NCBI RefSeq assembly: GCF_902806685.2
Contig: NC_048542.1
Span: 62,001 to 126,000 of the forward strand
DNA: 64,000 nucleotides
Source of the DNA: Maniola hyperantus
Taxonomy: Eukaryota > Arthropoda > Insecta > Lepidoptera > Nymphalidae
Direction: 5' to 3'
The notes under the pieces were generated by a model. That model saw only the letters and a list, made by a program, of their open reading frames with translations, was not told the DNA's origin and made no database searches. A program made the position numbers and the translations under genes. The first letter of the stretch is position 1. Each line of letters opens with the position of its first letter. Below are positions 36,701 to 50,500 of this stretch, piece after piece.

Positions 36701-39196
36701 AGTGTGTGTGAGTTGAGCACACAGGCGCAGCGCGGCACGCAGTTCCTGCAGTCAGCGGCACACTGAGGCGACGAGGCATGGTGTAGGCAGGGTGAGTGGA
36801 TGGCAGTTAGAGCACAAGTGTGCGTGAGTTGAGCACACAACAATTGATACATGTCCTTTAATGGCTACTAATTAAGTAAGATTGTAAGCATCATAAAAGG
36901 TTGCCACAAATACCATAAGCGCCTAGTTTATGACAAACCTAGTGTTTGTGGTTATCTGGTGTGCGCAGAGGAGGAGTGGGTCTACTGGGCGGACCCGGAG
37001 GCGGGGCTGGGCTGGCGCGTGCGGCGCAGCGGCGCGGCGCGCGCGCGCGTGCTGGCGCAGGCGCCGGTGGCGGGCGCGGCGCCCGACGCGCTGGCCGCGC
37101 TGGCGCTGGACCCGGTGGCGCGCAACCTGTACTGGTCGGACGCGGCGCGCGCGCTGCTGCACGTGGCGCGCATGGACGGCGCGCATCGCTACGTGCTGCG
37201 CGACACCGACCCGCTCGTCGTCACCGGTCAGTACACCTGCTACCCGAGTGCTGCGAGTGCTGTGTTTCGTCAGATTTGATGTGATCGAGTGTTTGCGCAG
37301 CGCTGGGCGTGGACGGCTGGGCGGGCTACCTGGTGCTGGCGGGCGGCGGCTGGGTGCAGCGCGCGCGCCTCGACGCGTCCGAGCCCGCGCTGCTGTACAA
37401 CGGCACCGCGCTCGCCGCCATCGCGCTCGACACGCAGGTACGCGCACACTCACCTCACCTCACCTCACCCCACCTCACCTCACCTCACCTCACCTCACCT
37501 CACCTCACCTCACCTCACCTCACCTCACCTCACCTCACCCCACCTCACCTCACCTCACCTCACCCCACCTCACCTCACCCCACCTCACCTCACCTCACCT
37601 CACCTCACCTCACCTCACCTCACCCCACCTCACCTCACCTCACCTCACCTCACCTCACCTCACCTCATCCCATTCAGCTCAATTCGCCTCATAAGGGCCG
37701 ATTTACACCGGGACTTTTGTCAAACTAAATTTAGAGAATATGCAACCTTTTCTTTTTAATATTACTAAAAAAGGACGGAGCAAGATTTAACATATTTGAG
37801 TGCACGCTACAAACGAGGCTCGCGACTGGCAGCGAGGTTTGCTTGCCAGCTCCACTGCTTTAAATTAAATTAGGTTTGTCTGTCCTTTTCTTATTACATT
37901 GGTAAGAAATAAATGCAAATAATTTTAGTTGCGCTCAGAATCGGTACCTTGTCATCCATTTCCAACCTAATTTAAAATTTCAAGCCTCTAGCTCAGGAGG
38001 AAGTTAGTTCACAATGAGTGGCTGGCGCTTAGTTCAACAATAACGTCGCCACGGTTACAGGAGCAGTGGGTGTACTGGGCGGACACGTGGGACGTGGGCG
38101 TGTGGCGCGCGCGCTACGCGGGCGACGTGGGCGCCGCGGCGCAGCGCGTGGGCGGCGGCGCGCCGCTGCGGCACCCCGTGGCGCTGGCGGTGCACGCCGG
38201 CCACCTCTACTGGCTCGACACGTACGCATCACCTTGCCGTCGGCGCGGAGAGTGTTGTTTCTTCTGGAGCCGAGCGGCAGTTGCAGCACGAGAGAACACA
38301 CGAGCGGAGCCGTTCGGTGATGCTGATGATGATGTTTCCATTGTCAACCAATAAAAAAAATAAAAAAAATAAGGGGTGGTAGAAGTGAAACTCGAGGGTT
38401 GAGTTTAAAATCTGTATTCTCCACTTATACAGTATTACACAATACACGTAACAATAACCTAAGCTGGAGGCGGAAGAACGCGCTGGGTGTCGTGTCGGAG
38501 AGAACCGCTTCGTGCGTGGGCGGCTGCCGGAGAGCATTCGGCGGCTGCGGACGGATGGGACGCGCTGGTCAATTTGAACGCACTTACACTTGATTGCAAT
38601 ATATAGAATGTAGGCGGTGAGTGTATCTGTAGTGTCGGTGTGGTTGTGACGCAGGATGCTGCAGCACGGCAGCGTGGCGGCGGCGCCGCTCGCCAACCTC
38701 AGCGACTACCGCGTGCTGGCCGACAACCTCGGCGCCAGCCTCAAGGACCTCAAGGCGAGTCACACGTCATAGCTATTAGATCTGTAGTGTCGGTGCGGTT
38801 ACGGCGCAGGACGCTGCAGAATGAGACGAGTGGTTCATGCTTGTGTGTAAGTAGTATCGGTACACCAGATGTAAACGACGGAACCACGAGGAGAGTGCTC
38901 TCGTCTTCGTGAGCTGCAACGACTGTACAGTGAACGCTGAACAGTGAACACCTGTGAAACTGTGTCACTAATGAAAATAATATAGATCACATGATGGAGT
39001 CGTAGGATTGTGTGTGCAGATCTGGTCGTCGTCCGCGCACGCGGGGCGCGTCGCGCGCAGCCCGTGCGCGCGCGGCAACGGCGGCTGCGCGGCGCTGTGC
39101 CTGTGGGACGGGCGCGCCGCGCGCTGCGCGTGCCCGCACGGCGACCTCGCGCCCGACGCCCACAACTGCACGCGTCAGTATACGCCGCATTGCTGG

Positions 39197-39228
<32 letters not shown>

Positions 39229-42200
39229 CACACACATCACACTCACACAGGGAAACGCTTTACTTGTTGATATTGTAAACACATCGCTCTACTACATAAA
39301 AACTGTTTCAACTTATAATAACACTTTTTTCAGAAACTAAGAAATGAAAAAAAAAATTACAAAAAAAATAAAAACCGACCTCGATACACAAACACTAAAA
39401 ATTGAAAAATAATTTAATTCTTACTTACTTCATATTTTTATGAGACTCCACAATGGCACCTCATTGGCGCCGACCCCAAAAAGTATTATTATGGAACTAT
39501 ATTAACTCTTGTATACATAATATATTCGGTAATAAATTAAATTCTTTTTCAATTTTTAGTGTTTGTGTATCGAAATCGGTTTTTTTTGTAATTTTTTTTT
39601 ATTTCAAAATTTTTAGTGGCCCCATGATATTAAAATATGCTATGACTGGTTAAAATCTACTGTTTACTAAGCTATTACACTGATCGCGAGCAATTTACTC
39701 TTATCCGTTGAGGAGTTCCAGTATCTATCTTCGAAGATGTTCATCAGATCTTCACCAAATTGAAATGGGACCAACTTTGAAGTATACCCTTTCAAACATT
39801 CGGTCCAGGCGTGTTCGAGTAATCCGGTAACATACATAAAAAAAAAGATTCCGACGAATTGAGAACCTCCTCCTTTTTTTGAAGTCGGTTAAAAATGAAA
39901 CTGAAAATAATAAATTGATTTTTAAAAATCTATGAATCGGTAACAGACAGGAGGTGGACGCTTGTTCTAATATATTGGTGACTAGCTGATGCCCACGACT
40001 TCGTATGCATGGGTGTAGGTCGTGGGAACTCTTTGATTTCCCGGGATAAAAGGTAGCCTATATGTCTGAACTATACCCATGCAAAACATCACGTCTATCC
40101 GTTGCTCCGTTGCGTCGCGATCGAACAAACCAACAAACAAACACACTTTCGCATTTATAATATGGGTACTGATGCTGGAATGTGTATCCAAACGAATTGA
40201 TTGATTCAATAGTGGGTGGTGATGTCATTCAAAATGTTGAGGCTTATTTGTGTCGCATCGCTGAGTGCAGCTTTCCGTGCAGCGGCCACCGCGTTCCTCG
40301 TGTACTCGCGCGGCACCGCCATCGACAGCATCCGCCTCGACGCCGCCCGCGACCTCAACTCGCCCTACCCGCCCATCGAGAACAAGTGAGTGCCGCCCGC
40401 CCGCGCCCCTCGCGCCCACCGCCGCCACTGACGCGCCGCTCGTTGCAGGACGCTGCTGCGCAACGCCATCGCGCTGGCCTACGAGTACGACACCAGCACG
40501 CTGTTCTACTCCGACATCCAGCGCGCCGCGCTGCACGCCGTGCACTTCAACGGCTCCGACCACCGCGTGCTGCTCGAGCGTGAGTACCACCCCGCCCACC
40601 CCGCCCACCCCGCCGCCCGGCTCCCGCCTGCGGGCTGCGACTGACGACTGCGTGTTGCAGGCGCGGGCTCCGTGGAGGGCATGGTGTTCGCGGCGGCCGA
40701 GCGCGCGCTGTACTGGACGTGCGCCTCCGCGCCCGCGCTGCGCGCCGCGCACGTGCCCGCGCTGCTGCGCACGCCGCTGCCGGCGCGCGCGCGCCTCGTG
40801 CGCACCGTGCTGCAGCTGCAGGCCGGCGCGCGCCCGCGCGGCATCGACTACGACCCCTGCGAGCGGCGCGTGTACTGGAGCGACTGGAACGCGGCGCGCC
40901 CGCGCATCGAGCGCGCGCTGGCGAGCGGCCGCTCGCGCCAGACGCTGGTGGCGCGCGACATCCTCATGCCCAACGGGCTGGCGCTGGAGCACGCGGCGCG
41001 CCTGCTGTACTGGGCCGATGCGCGCCTCGACAAGATCGAGCGCATGCGCTACGACGGCTCGCACCGCCGCGTGGTGACGCGCGCGCACGCCGAGCACCCG
41101 TTCGCGCTGGCGGCGGGCGGCGGCTGGCTGGCGTGGACCGACTGGGTGGCGCGCGGCGTGTTCGGCGCCGAGCGCGGCGGCGGCGCCGTGCGCGCGCTGC
41201 GCCGCGACGTGCCGCGGCCCTGCGCCGTGGTGCGCGTGGCGCCCGACACGCAGCGCTGCGCCGCCGATCCGTGCGCCGTGGCCAACGGCGGCTGCGCGGA
41301 GGCGTGCGCCGTAGACGCGAGCGGCCACGCGGCGTGCGCGTGCGGCGCGGGCCGCGTGCTTGCGCGGGACGGGCGTGCGTGCGAGGCGGCGGGCGGCGCG
41401 TGCGGCGCGGGGCAGTTCGCGTGCGCCGAGGGCCCGTGCCTGCCCGAGGCGCTGGCGTGCGACGGCGTGCCGCACTGCAGCGACGACGCGGACGCCAGCG
41501 ACGAGGACCTGTACTACTGCAGTGGGTATCCGTCTCGCGCCGCGTCACGTCGTCACCTCGTGGCGAGGCGCGCTAGTCACGTGTGGGTGTGTTGCAGCGT
41601 CGCGCGTGTGCCCCGCGGACAGCGTGTCGTGCGGCGCGGGCGGCCGCTGCGTGTCGGCGGCGCGCCTGTGCGACGGCACCGCGGACTGCGACGACGCCAG
41701 CGACGAGGCCGACTGCGACTGCCCGCCCGAGCACTACAAGTATTACATCTCAGAATGATACACACGATCCGGTGGGAACCTCCCCGAGCGTATGAAGACG
41801 AGTGTCCGCGTTCTGCAGATGCGACGACGGCACGTGCGTGGAGATCGGCGCGCGCTGCGACGGCGCCGCGCAGTGCCCCGACGCGTCGGACGAACGCAAC
41901 TGCCCGCAGGCGGCGTGCGCGACGCTGGGCGACGCGGCGCAGCGCTGCGCCAGCGGCGACCAGTGCTACGCGGCCGAGGCGCGCTGCGACGGCCGCGCCG
42001 ACTGCGCCGATGCCAGCGACGAGGCTGACTGCGCGCCGGGTGGGTGCCCGTACGCCGCGAGGCTGTCGTGGAGCTCGTGCGGCGGGACTGACGGTGTGTT
42101 TTGTCGCAGAGCCGACGCTGCCTCCGGACGCGACCGAAGCGCCGGACGCGGAGACTTTCGAAGAGCAGCCGGTGTTGGGCTGCACGACGGAGCAGTTCCA

Positions 42201-45200
42201 GTGCGGCAGCGCCGGCGCCGTGGAGTGCATCCCGCTGGCGTGGCGCTGCGACGGGCGCCTCGACTGCAGCGACGGCAGCGACGAGGCCGAACACTGCGGT
42301 AACCGCGTCTCGAGCGACCCCCGTGGCGAGTGACCGTCGACAACTCGCAGTGACGTGTGTCCGTGTGCGCAGGCCACCGGAACGCGAGCGCGTGCGCGGC
42401 GGACTCGTTCCCGTGCGGCGCGTCGGGCGCCTGCGTGCCGGCCGCGGCGCGCTGCGACGGTGCGGCCGACTGCCCGCGCGCCGAGGACGAGGCGCGCTGC
42501 GCGTGCGCGCCCGGCGCCTTCCGCTGCGCCTCGTCCGCGCTGTGCCTGCACGACGTGAGCTCTCAAGCGTTCAAGCGTGCCGCTGCCGTTGTCGCTTCAT
42601 TTTATTTTAATTTTTTGTAATGTAACGGATGTGTCCGACCTGACGTCCTCAGAGCCTGTACTGCGACGGTGACATCGACTGTGACGACGGCTCCGACGAG
42701 CCGCCGGGCTGCTCCTCGCGCGCGACCGGCGGTGCCGGCACGGAGGCGCCCGGCGCCGCGCACAGTTTCGGCGCCCTGCTGTGCGCCGGCTCGCCCGGCG
42801 CCGTGTACTGCGCGGGGCGCTGCGTGCCCGCCGCGCAAGTGTGCGACGGGCGCGACCACTGCGTGGACGGCGGCGGCGGCGGCGCGGGCTCGGACGAGGA
42901 CCCCCTGCTGTGCGGCGGTGGTGTTGCGGCGGAGGCGTGCGCGCGCGGCTCGTGGCGCTGCGACAACGGCGCGTGCGTGGCGCCGAGCGCGCTGTGCGAC
43001 GGCCAGGACCACTGCGGCGACTACTCGGACGAGCGGCACTGCAGTACGTAGCGCGCGGGGCGGGGCGGGGCGGGGCGGGGGAGGTGGGGATGCGCGTGAC
43101 GCAGCTCGCTCTCTGCGCAGATGTGAACGAGTGCCTGGCGGCGAGCGGCGGGTGCGCGCACAACTGCACGGACCTGGCCGTGGGGCACGCGTGCTGGTGC
43201 CGCGCGGGCTGGCGGCGCGAGCGGCGCGCGTGCCGCGACGTGGACGAGTGCCGCGAGGACGCGCCCTGCGAACATCACTGCAGGTACCGCATCACGCATC
43301 ACGCATCACGCATGACACTAGGGAGACTCGGAGCCGTTGGTGCTGTTGGAATAAAAAAGTTATGAACTTCAGTAGCTCATCTACCAGCTATCTGCCTGTC
43401 TGTCTGTCTGTCGTTCTGTCAAGAAACCTACAGGGTACTTCCCGTTGTCCTAGAATCATGAAATTTGGCAGGTAGGTAGGTCTTATAGCTGTCATTCGGG
43501 GAAAAATCTGAAAACCGTGAATTTGTGGTTACATCACACAAAAAAAAATGTGGTCATGAACTAATATTTTAGTAAATAATTTAAAATACATATCAAAATT
43601 GCGAAGCGACTGTTTAGTAATTTCCTTGAAGTGTAGGTAAACACAAAAAAAAATTAATTAAAAAAAATATATATATTTTCGTATTTTCAAGTTTCGAAGT
43701 AAGATATCTATATCAAGTGAGGTATCATATGAAAGGGCTTCACCTGTACATACCTACTAAAACAGATTTTTATTTTTTTGTATGCATCATAGTTTTTGAA
43801 TTGTCGTGCTAATTGTCGGAAAAATACGACTTTAGAACGGAACCCTAATTGCGCGAGCCTGACTCGCACTTGGTCGAGTCTCGATGTACTGATGTAATGT
43901 TTGTTCGTAGAAATACTTTAGGAAGCTACGTGTGCTCGTGCGCGGAGGGGCACCGCCTGCTGGAGGACCGCTCCAGCTGCGAGCCCGTCTCCTGTAAGTC
44001 ATTCATGAAACTGCTTTCGAAACTGACCTCGCCAAAATGTTACTGAATGCGTGATCGGAATACGTCGTCCCGCAGCCGTGAAGGCGTCGCTGATCTTCAC
44101 CAACCGCTACTACATCCGGCGCACCGCCATCCGCGGCGAGCGCGAGGGCGCGTCCGGCGCGCTGGCCGCCACGGCGCTGCTCGTGCACAACCTCACCAAC
44201 GCCGTGGCGCTGGACGCGCTGTGGGCGCGCGGCTGCCTGCTGTGGAGCGACGTGACGCGCGCCGGCTCCGCCATCCGCCGCGTGTGCCGCGCCGCGCGCC
44301 TGGCCGCCGCGCCGCCGCCGGGCGCGCTGCCCGCGCCGCTGGCCGCCGCCGACGTGGCGCTGCTGGCGGGCGCCACGCTGCAGAACCCCGACGGGCTGGC
44401 CGTGGACTGGGTGGCCGGCAACGTGTACTGGTGCGACAAGGGCACGGACACCGTGGAGGTGGCGCGCCTGGACGGCCGCCACCGCCGCGTGCTGCTGCGG
44501 CGCGGCCTGAGCGAGCCGCGCGCGCTGGCGCTGCTGCCGGCCGCCGGCCTGCTGTTCTGGAGCGACTGGGGCGCGCGCCCGCACATCGGCCGCGCGGGCA
44601 TGGACGGCGCGGGCGCGCGCGCCATCGTCTCCGCGGGCCTGGGCTGGCCCAACGCGCTCACGCTGTCGCTCGCGTCGCGGGAGCTGTACTTCGCCGACGC
44701 GCGCGAGGACTACATCGCCGTGGCCGAGCTCGACGGCTCCAACGTGCGCGTGCTGCTGTCGCGAGGTGCGCGTCGCTCCCCCCTGTCCCCCTGTGCCGCC
44801 CGTGTCCGACTGTCGCTGATCGTGCCCGTGTCGCAGATCGCATGCCGTGGCTGCGGCTGCACCACGTGTTCGCGCTGGGCGTGTGGGCGGGCCGCGTGTA
44901 CTGGACGGACTGGGAGACGCGCGCGCTGGACTCGTGCCGCCGCGTGCCCGACCCCAGCTTCAACGTGAGTCACTCTGTAACTCTTGTCGACAATATATAA
45001 AGGACTAGCTGATCCGCCCGGCTTCACTCGACATACGAGCGTCTCGTGTAGCCATATCATAGCTACCGTTAGTCAATCCGGCTTCTCTCCCACCGAATCG
45101 AAGGCTTTCTCTATGAGACTTGGTCCACAAACGCCAAACAAAGTGGACTTAGGTTAGGTGGAGTTAGGTTTTTAAAAATTCGTGGGAACTCTTTGATTTT

Positions 45201-47446
45201 CCGAGACAAATATCTTTCTCCGGGATTTCCCGGAATTTGTGTCCCGCGCTCAGCCGACGCTCTCCATGCAGGAGTCGGAGCCGGGCCCGCTGTGGGCGGG
45301 CGGCGCGCTGCGCTGCCGCACCGAGGCGCGCACCGTGCACAAGCCCATGGACCTGCGCGTGCTGCACCCCGCGCGCCAGCCGCCGCAGCCCGGTCAGTAC
45401 CCCCGCCCAGCCCGGTCAGTACCTGTGCCGCGGCGTCGCGCTGACCGCACGATGCTTGCAGAGCTGACGGCGCTGTGCGAGCGGCTCAACTGCAGCGGCC
45501 TGTGCCTGCTGACGGCGGAGAGCGCGCCGGGCGCGGGCGCGGGCGCGCGCTGCGAGTGCCCCGAGCACTGGGCGGCCACGCCCGGCGGCGGCTGCCGCGC
45601 CAACTGCTCGGCCGCGCACTTCGTGTGCCGCGACGCGCTCAAGTGCATCCCCTTCTGGTGGCGCTGCGACGCGCAGGACGACTGCGGCGACGGCAGCGAC
45701 GAGCCCGCCTCGTGCCCGCCCTTCCGCTGCGCGCCCGGCCAGTTCCAGTGCGGCGCGCGCTGCCTGCACCCCGAGCAGCTGTGCGACGGCGAGGCGCAGT
45801 GCGCGGCCGGCGAGGACGAGCGCGACTGCGAGCGCTTCGCGTGCCTCGCGTCGCAGTGGAAGTGCGCCGGCAACGCGTCGGCCGGCGTGCCGGCGCGCTG
45901 CGTCGCGGCCGCGCGGCGCTGCGACGGCGAGCCGCACTGCCCGGGCGGCGAGGACGAGCGCGACTGCCCGCCCGGCACGTGCCCGCCGCATCACTTCCGC
46001 TGCGGCTCGGGCGCGTGCGTGCCGGCCGTGTGGGTGTGCGACGCGGACGCCGACTGCGGCGACGGCTCGGACGAGGGCGCGTGGTGCGCGGCGCGCGCCT
46101 GCCCGCGCGGCGAGTTCCGCTGCAGCTCGGGGCGCTGCGTGCCGCGCGACTGGCTGTGCGACGGCGACGCCGACTGCCCGGCGCGCGAGGACGAGGTGGC
46201 GTGCGACGCGCGCGCGCCCTGCGACCCCACCTACTTCCGCTGCGCAGACGCGCGCTGCGTGCCCGGCCGCTGGCGCTGCGACTTCGAGGAGGACTGCGCC
46301 GACGGCGGCGACGAGCGCGACTGCACCCCGCGAGACTGCTCCGAGTCCGAGTTCCGCTGCGACAGCGGCGAGTGCATCCGCGGCGCGCTGCGGTGCTCGG
46401 GTGCGGCCGAGTGCGCGGGCGGCGAGGACGAGCGGGGCTGCGCGCGCCAGTGCGGCCCGCAGGCGCGCCTGTGCCGCACCGCCGACCAGTGCGTGCGCAG
46501 GTTCGTTGCTATTATTGTACTTGTTCCTAAGGGTTGTTAACCCTAAGGGTGTAAAATAGGGGTTTAAAATTTGTGTAGTCCACGCGGACGAAGTCGCGGT
46601 CATAAGCTCGCTCCCCGATCGTGACTGAATATCGACATATTCTCTTGTGCGTGCAGCGAGTGGTGGTGCGACGGCGAGGTGGACTGCGGCGACGGCTCGG
46701 ACGAGGCGGCGTGCGGCAACGCCACGCGCGGCGCGGCCGACGCGCAGTGCGGCGCGCGCCTGCGCTGCGGCGGCGCGTGCGTGCCGGCCGCGTGGCGCTG
46801 CGACGCGCGGCGAGACTGCGCGGACGGCGCCGACGAGGACGCGCACGAGTGCGCGCTCACCGCGTGCCCGCCGCCCATGGTCCGCTGCGGCGACCACACG
46901 TGCGCGCCGCAGCAGGCGCTGTGCGACGGCGTCGCAGACTGCTCGGACGGCAGCGACGAGAACCCGCTGCTGTGCGGGCGCGGCGCGGCGCCGTGCGCGG
47001 CCGACGAGCAGCTCTGCGGCTCGGGCGCCTGCGTGCCGCGCGGCGCGCCCTGCGACACCGGTACACTTTTGAAACTTGCAAATTGTGAACACTTTGAATT
47101 TATACACCATTAATAATTAAAACAGTGTATCGAATAGACAAAGGCATGTTATGCTGTTTCGAAATGCTCAAAAAACCGTAAAATAATAGTTCTGTACAGG
47201 AAATTGTACATAAAAGAAAATGAATTGCGACACATTAATTAGGCGCGACTGCACTCAGCAGTATAATGTTGCGATAGTGAGTGGTGGGAGCTGGGAAGTG
47301 GCAAGTGGCAAGTGGGAGCGAGGAAGGAGTTAACTGTGGGTGTCGCGTGTTGCAGAGGGCGACTGCGACTGGCGCTCGTGTCCGCAGCTGTGCCTGCCCA
47401 AGCACCGCCACAACCACACCTGCAAGTGAGCACCACACGACGCACG

Positions 47447-47504
<58 letters not shown>

Positions 47505-50500
47505 CGCACACACAGCTACAAATTAACACATATCAAAAACGCTTCCTTATTTAGAGTTCCAACGAAATTAAGGCTTGCAGTGTTTTCTTTAATTAATTAA
47601 TTATTTGCACAAAGAAGTATGATTACAGTTAAATTAACTTGTAGTCAGTCAATCGTGGAAGGAGTCCTCAATAAGAGCTTGTATTAGTTTGTTCCTGAGG
47701 ACTCCTTCGCCGACCTTTCAAGTAGACGTAGCGGTTGTCCCGGCAGATGCGCGGCGGGCTTCAGGCAGCACGGGGGCGCCGGCGCCGACCACACGCTCGG
47801 CTGCGAGCCCGTCGGTGAGTGCTCATCAATCTCATACGGAATTCAATGAATGAACCAACGATCATGACATACCATCGTGTTGCGGCAGGCGAGCGGGCGA
47901 GGCTGCTGGTGGCGTCGGGCGGCGCGCTGCGGCTGCTGGACCCGCACAAGCACGAGCACGAGCGCGAGCGCGAGCACGAGCTGGAGGGGCCGCGCCTCGC
48001 CGCCAGGTGAACGCGGCTCGTCTCTATTTACTATACCTTTTGTCTGTTACTACATTTTCCTTGAATTGAGTTAATGGCGTGGTTCATCCTCGCAACATAT
48101 TATATTATGTAGATAGTTTTTAAGAGATTTACCCTTACTTTTGTTTGTTTGTTCCCAATCGTGGCCGAGATGATGTTATGTGTTACGAGCTGTGTGGTGT
48201 GGTGTGGTGTGTGCAGCCCGGACATCGTGTGCCTGGCGGCCGCGCCGGCCGAGGGCTGGTGGTGGGCGTGGTGGGGCGACGCGTGGGGGCGCGTGCGGCG
48301 CCTGCGCCTGGGCGCGCTGCCCGGCGTGCCCGGCGCGCTGCCCGGCGCGCGCGACGCGCAGACGCTGCGCGAGGCGCGCGCCGGCGAGGCGGTGCGCGGC
48401 GTGGCCGTGGACCCCGCGAGCCGGCGTCTGTACTGGACGAGCGTGGCGCGCGCGGCGCACGGCGGCGTGGTGGGCGCGCTGCACGCCGCCATGCTGGACG
48501 GGCGGCGCCGCGTCACGCTGTGGACGCAGCCCGGCGCCGAGCCCGACGACGTGGTCGTGTCCGTGCAGACCGGGTGAGTCATCCGGTCGTCGTTGGCCGT
48601 TCGCCGCCGTGTGGTGGCGGAGCGGTCGGTAACGCGCGGGCGTGCTCGCAGGGAGGTGTTCTGGTCGGAGCGCGGCGCGTTCGGCGGCGTGCTGGCGGCG
48701 CGGCTGGACGGCAGCGGCGTGCGCTGGGCGCTGCGCCGGCGCACGCGGCGCAGCACGGCGCTGGCGCTGTGGGCGCCCGCGCGCCGCCTCTACGTGCTGG
48801 ACGCGTACTACGGCACGCTGCACGGCGTGGGGACGGACGGCACGCAGCGCGCCACGCACGCGCTGTTCCGTCCCGACGCCGACGCGCCGCTGCCGCCGCA
48901 CCTGCACAAGGACGAAGGTAACCCTCGCACATAGCGCGCGGCGGCGAGAGCGAGGCGAGAGAGCGGGCTAGTAGTGACGCGCGGCTGTTGCAGAGGGCGC
49001 CGTGTGGCAGCGCGTGGCGTCGCGCGCGTGCGTGCGCATGGCGGCGTGGGGGGAGTGGGTGTGGTGCGCCAGCGCGCGCGGCGTGCTGGCCGTGGCGCGG
49101 CGGCCGCACGCGCCGGCCGCGCCGCCGCCGCACCGCGCGCCCGCCTCCGCGATCGCCGTGCTGCACCCCGTGCTCTACCACGACCTGCCCGACGGTCAGT
49201 GTATCTTCTACTCTTTTTTGCAAGTTAAGAGCGTAAAATAGGGTTATGTAGCGTACAAGGAGTTTTAGCCCATTTTTGACCCTTAATTTTTGTAAATCCC
49301 TGCATTTATTCTAAATAAATTATTCTTATTCTTATTTACTTAAAAACTTATTTGTACTACATTGTAGGAAATTTTCTGTTTTATTACCAAGTAGTTATAG
49401 TTAGTATTGATAGTTTGTTTCTTATTGCCTAAAATATCAAAAGACTATTATTCAATTTTCGATTTCGTGCAATCTTTGACATTCACTACATCAAAAGTTA
49501 CCTATTGAATTTACACAAAAAGATATATTTATTAAAGGAGAGGTCCTAATATACTACTATAGAAGATAAAAGTTTTCTATTTAGTATTTTTTACATTATA
49601 AAAATCCAAACAAAAAAAAATATAATTTCACAAAATTACAGACATATAAAAGTGTCATTTTGGTGGATTATTTTTCATCATACGTAAATAAAATTAAGTA
49701 CTCACAAAATATAACATATTTGCAATATACGAAGAACAAGAAAATCTAAAATTAATTATTATTAGTTTCCAAAAAATAAGCTTGAAACCCACCACAAAAC
49801 TGCGCGAACATGCAGTAGGAAATTGAACTAGGAAACTAGAACTGGCCGAGGCGTCTCCGAGAACGGACGTATCGCTTTTTTTTGGCGACTCTTATTGGAT
49901 TATATAGAATATACCTGAAATTGTAGTGCGATTATCACTCCTCAATACTAGGTATTTTTAATACTCGCTATTTTTCTTACAGATATAGATTAATACTTTT
50001 GTATATATTTTTTAATTGTGTTTATAATCCTTATAATAATCTATATTAATAAATAAAATTGAAGTGTATGTAATTTCGAAATAACTACCTCATATCAAGC
50101 TCATATGGTTATTTGTACTATACTATAACTGTATCACACATTTTTAAAATTTTTGTCTGTCTGTCTGTTTGAACGGGCTAATCTTCGGAACGGCTGAACC
50201 TATTTTGACGGGACTTTCACAGACAAGTAGAAGATTAATCAGGGAGTAACATAAGCTACTTTAAACCGACTTTCAAAAAAGGAGGAGTTGTGTTTTTCTA
50301 CCTATGTACACCGAAATCTCAGAGATTGATCTCAGAGTAATTGATAGAAGCATTTTTTGACAAAAATAGTTTTTTGAGATTTCTTGGGTCTCTGGAGAAA
50401 ATTACCTCAATAATTCATGTTGATTATAGCTAATAAATATTATAAATGCGAAAGTGTGTCTGTCTGTCTGTCCATCTGTCTTTATTGTAAAAGCATATTT

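Noticed and set aside
38221..38360. Extension of exon 29 past 38221 (frame stays open to about 38354)
   Set aside because: The AC|GTACGC donor keeps phase with exon 30 and the propeller sequence stops there.
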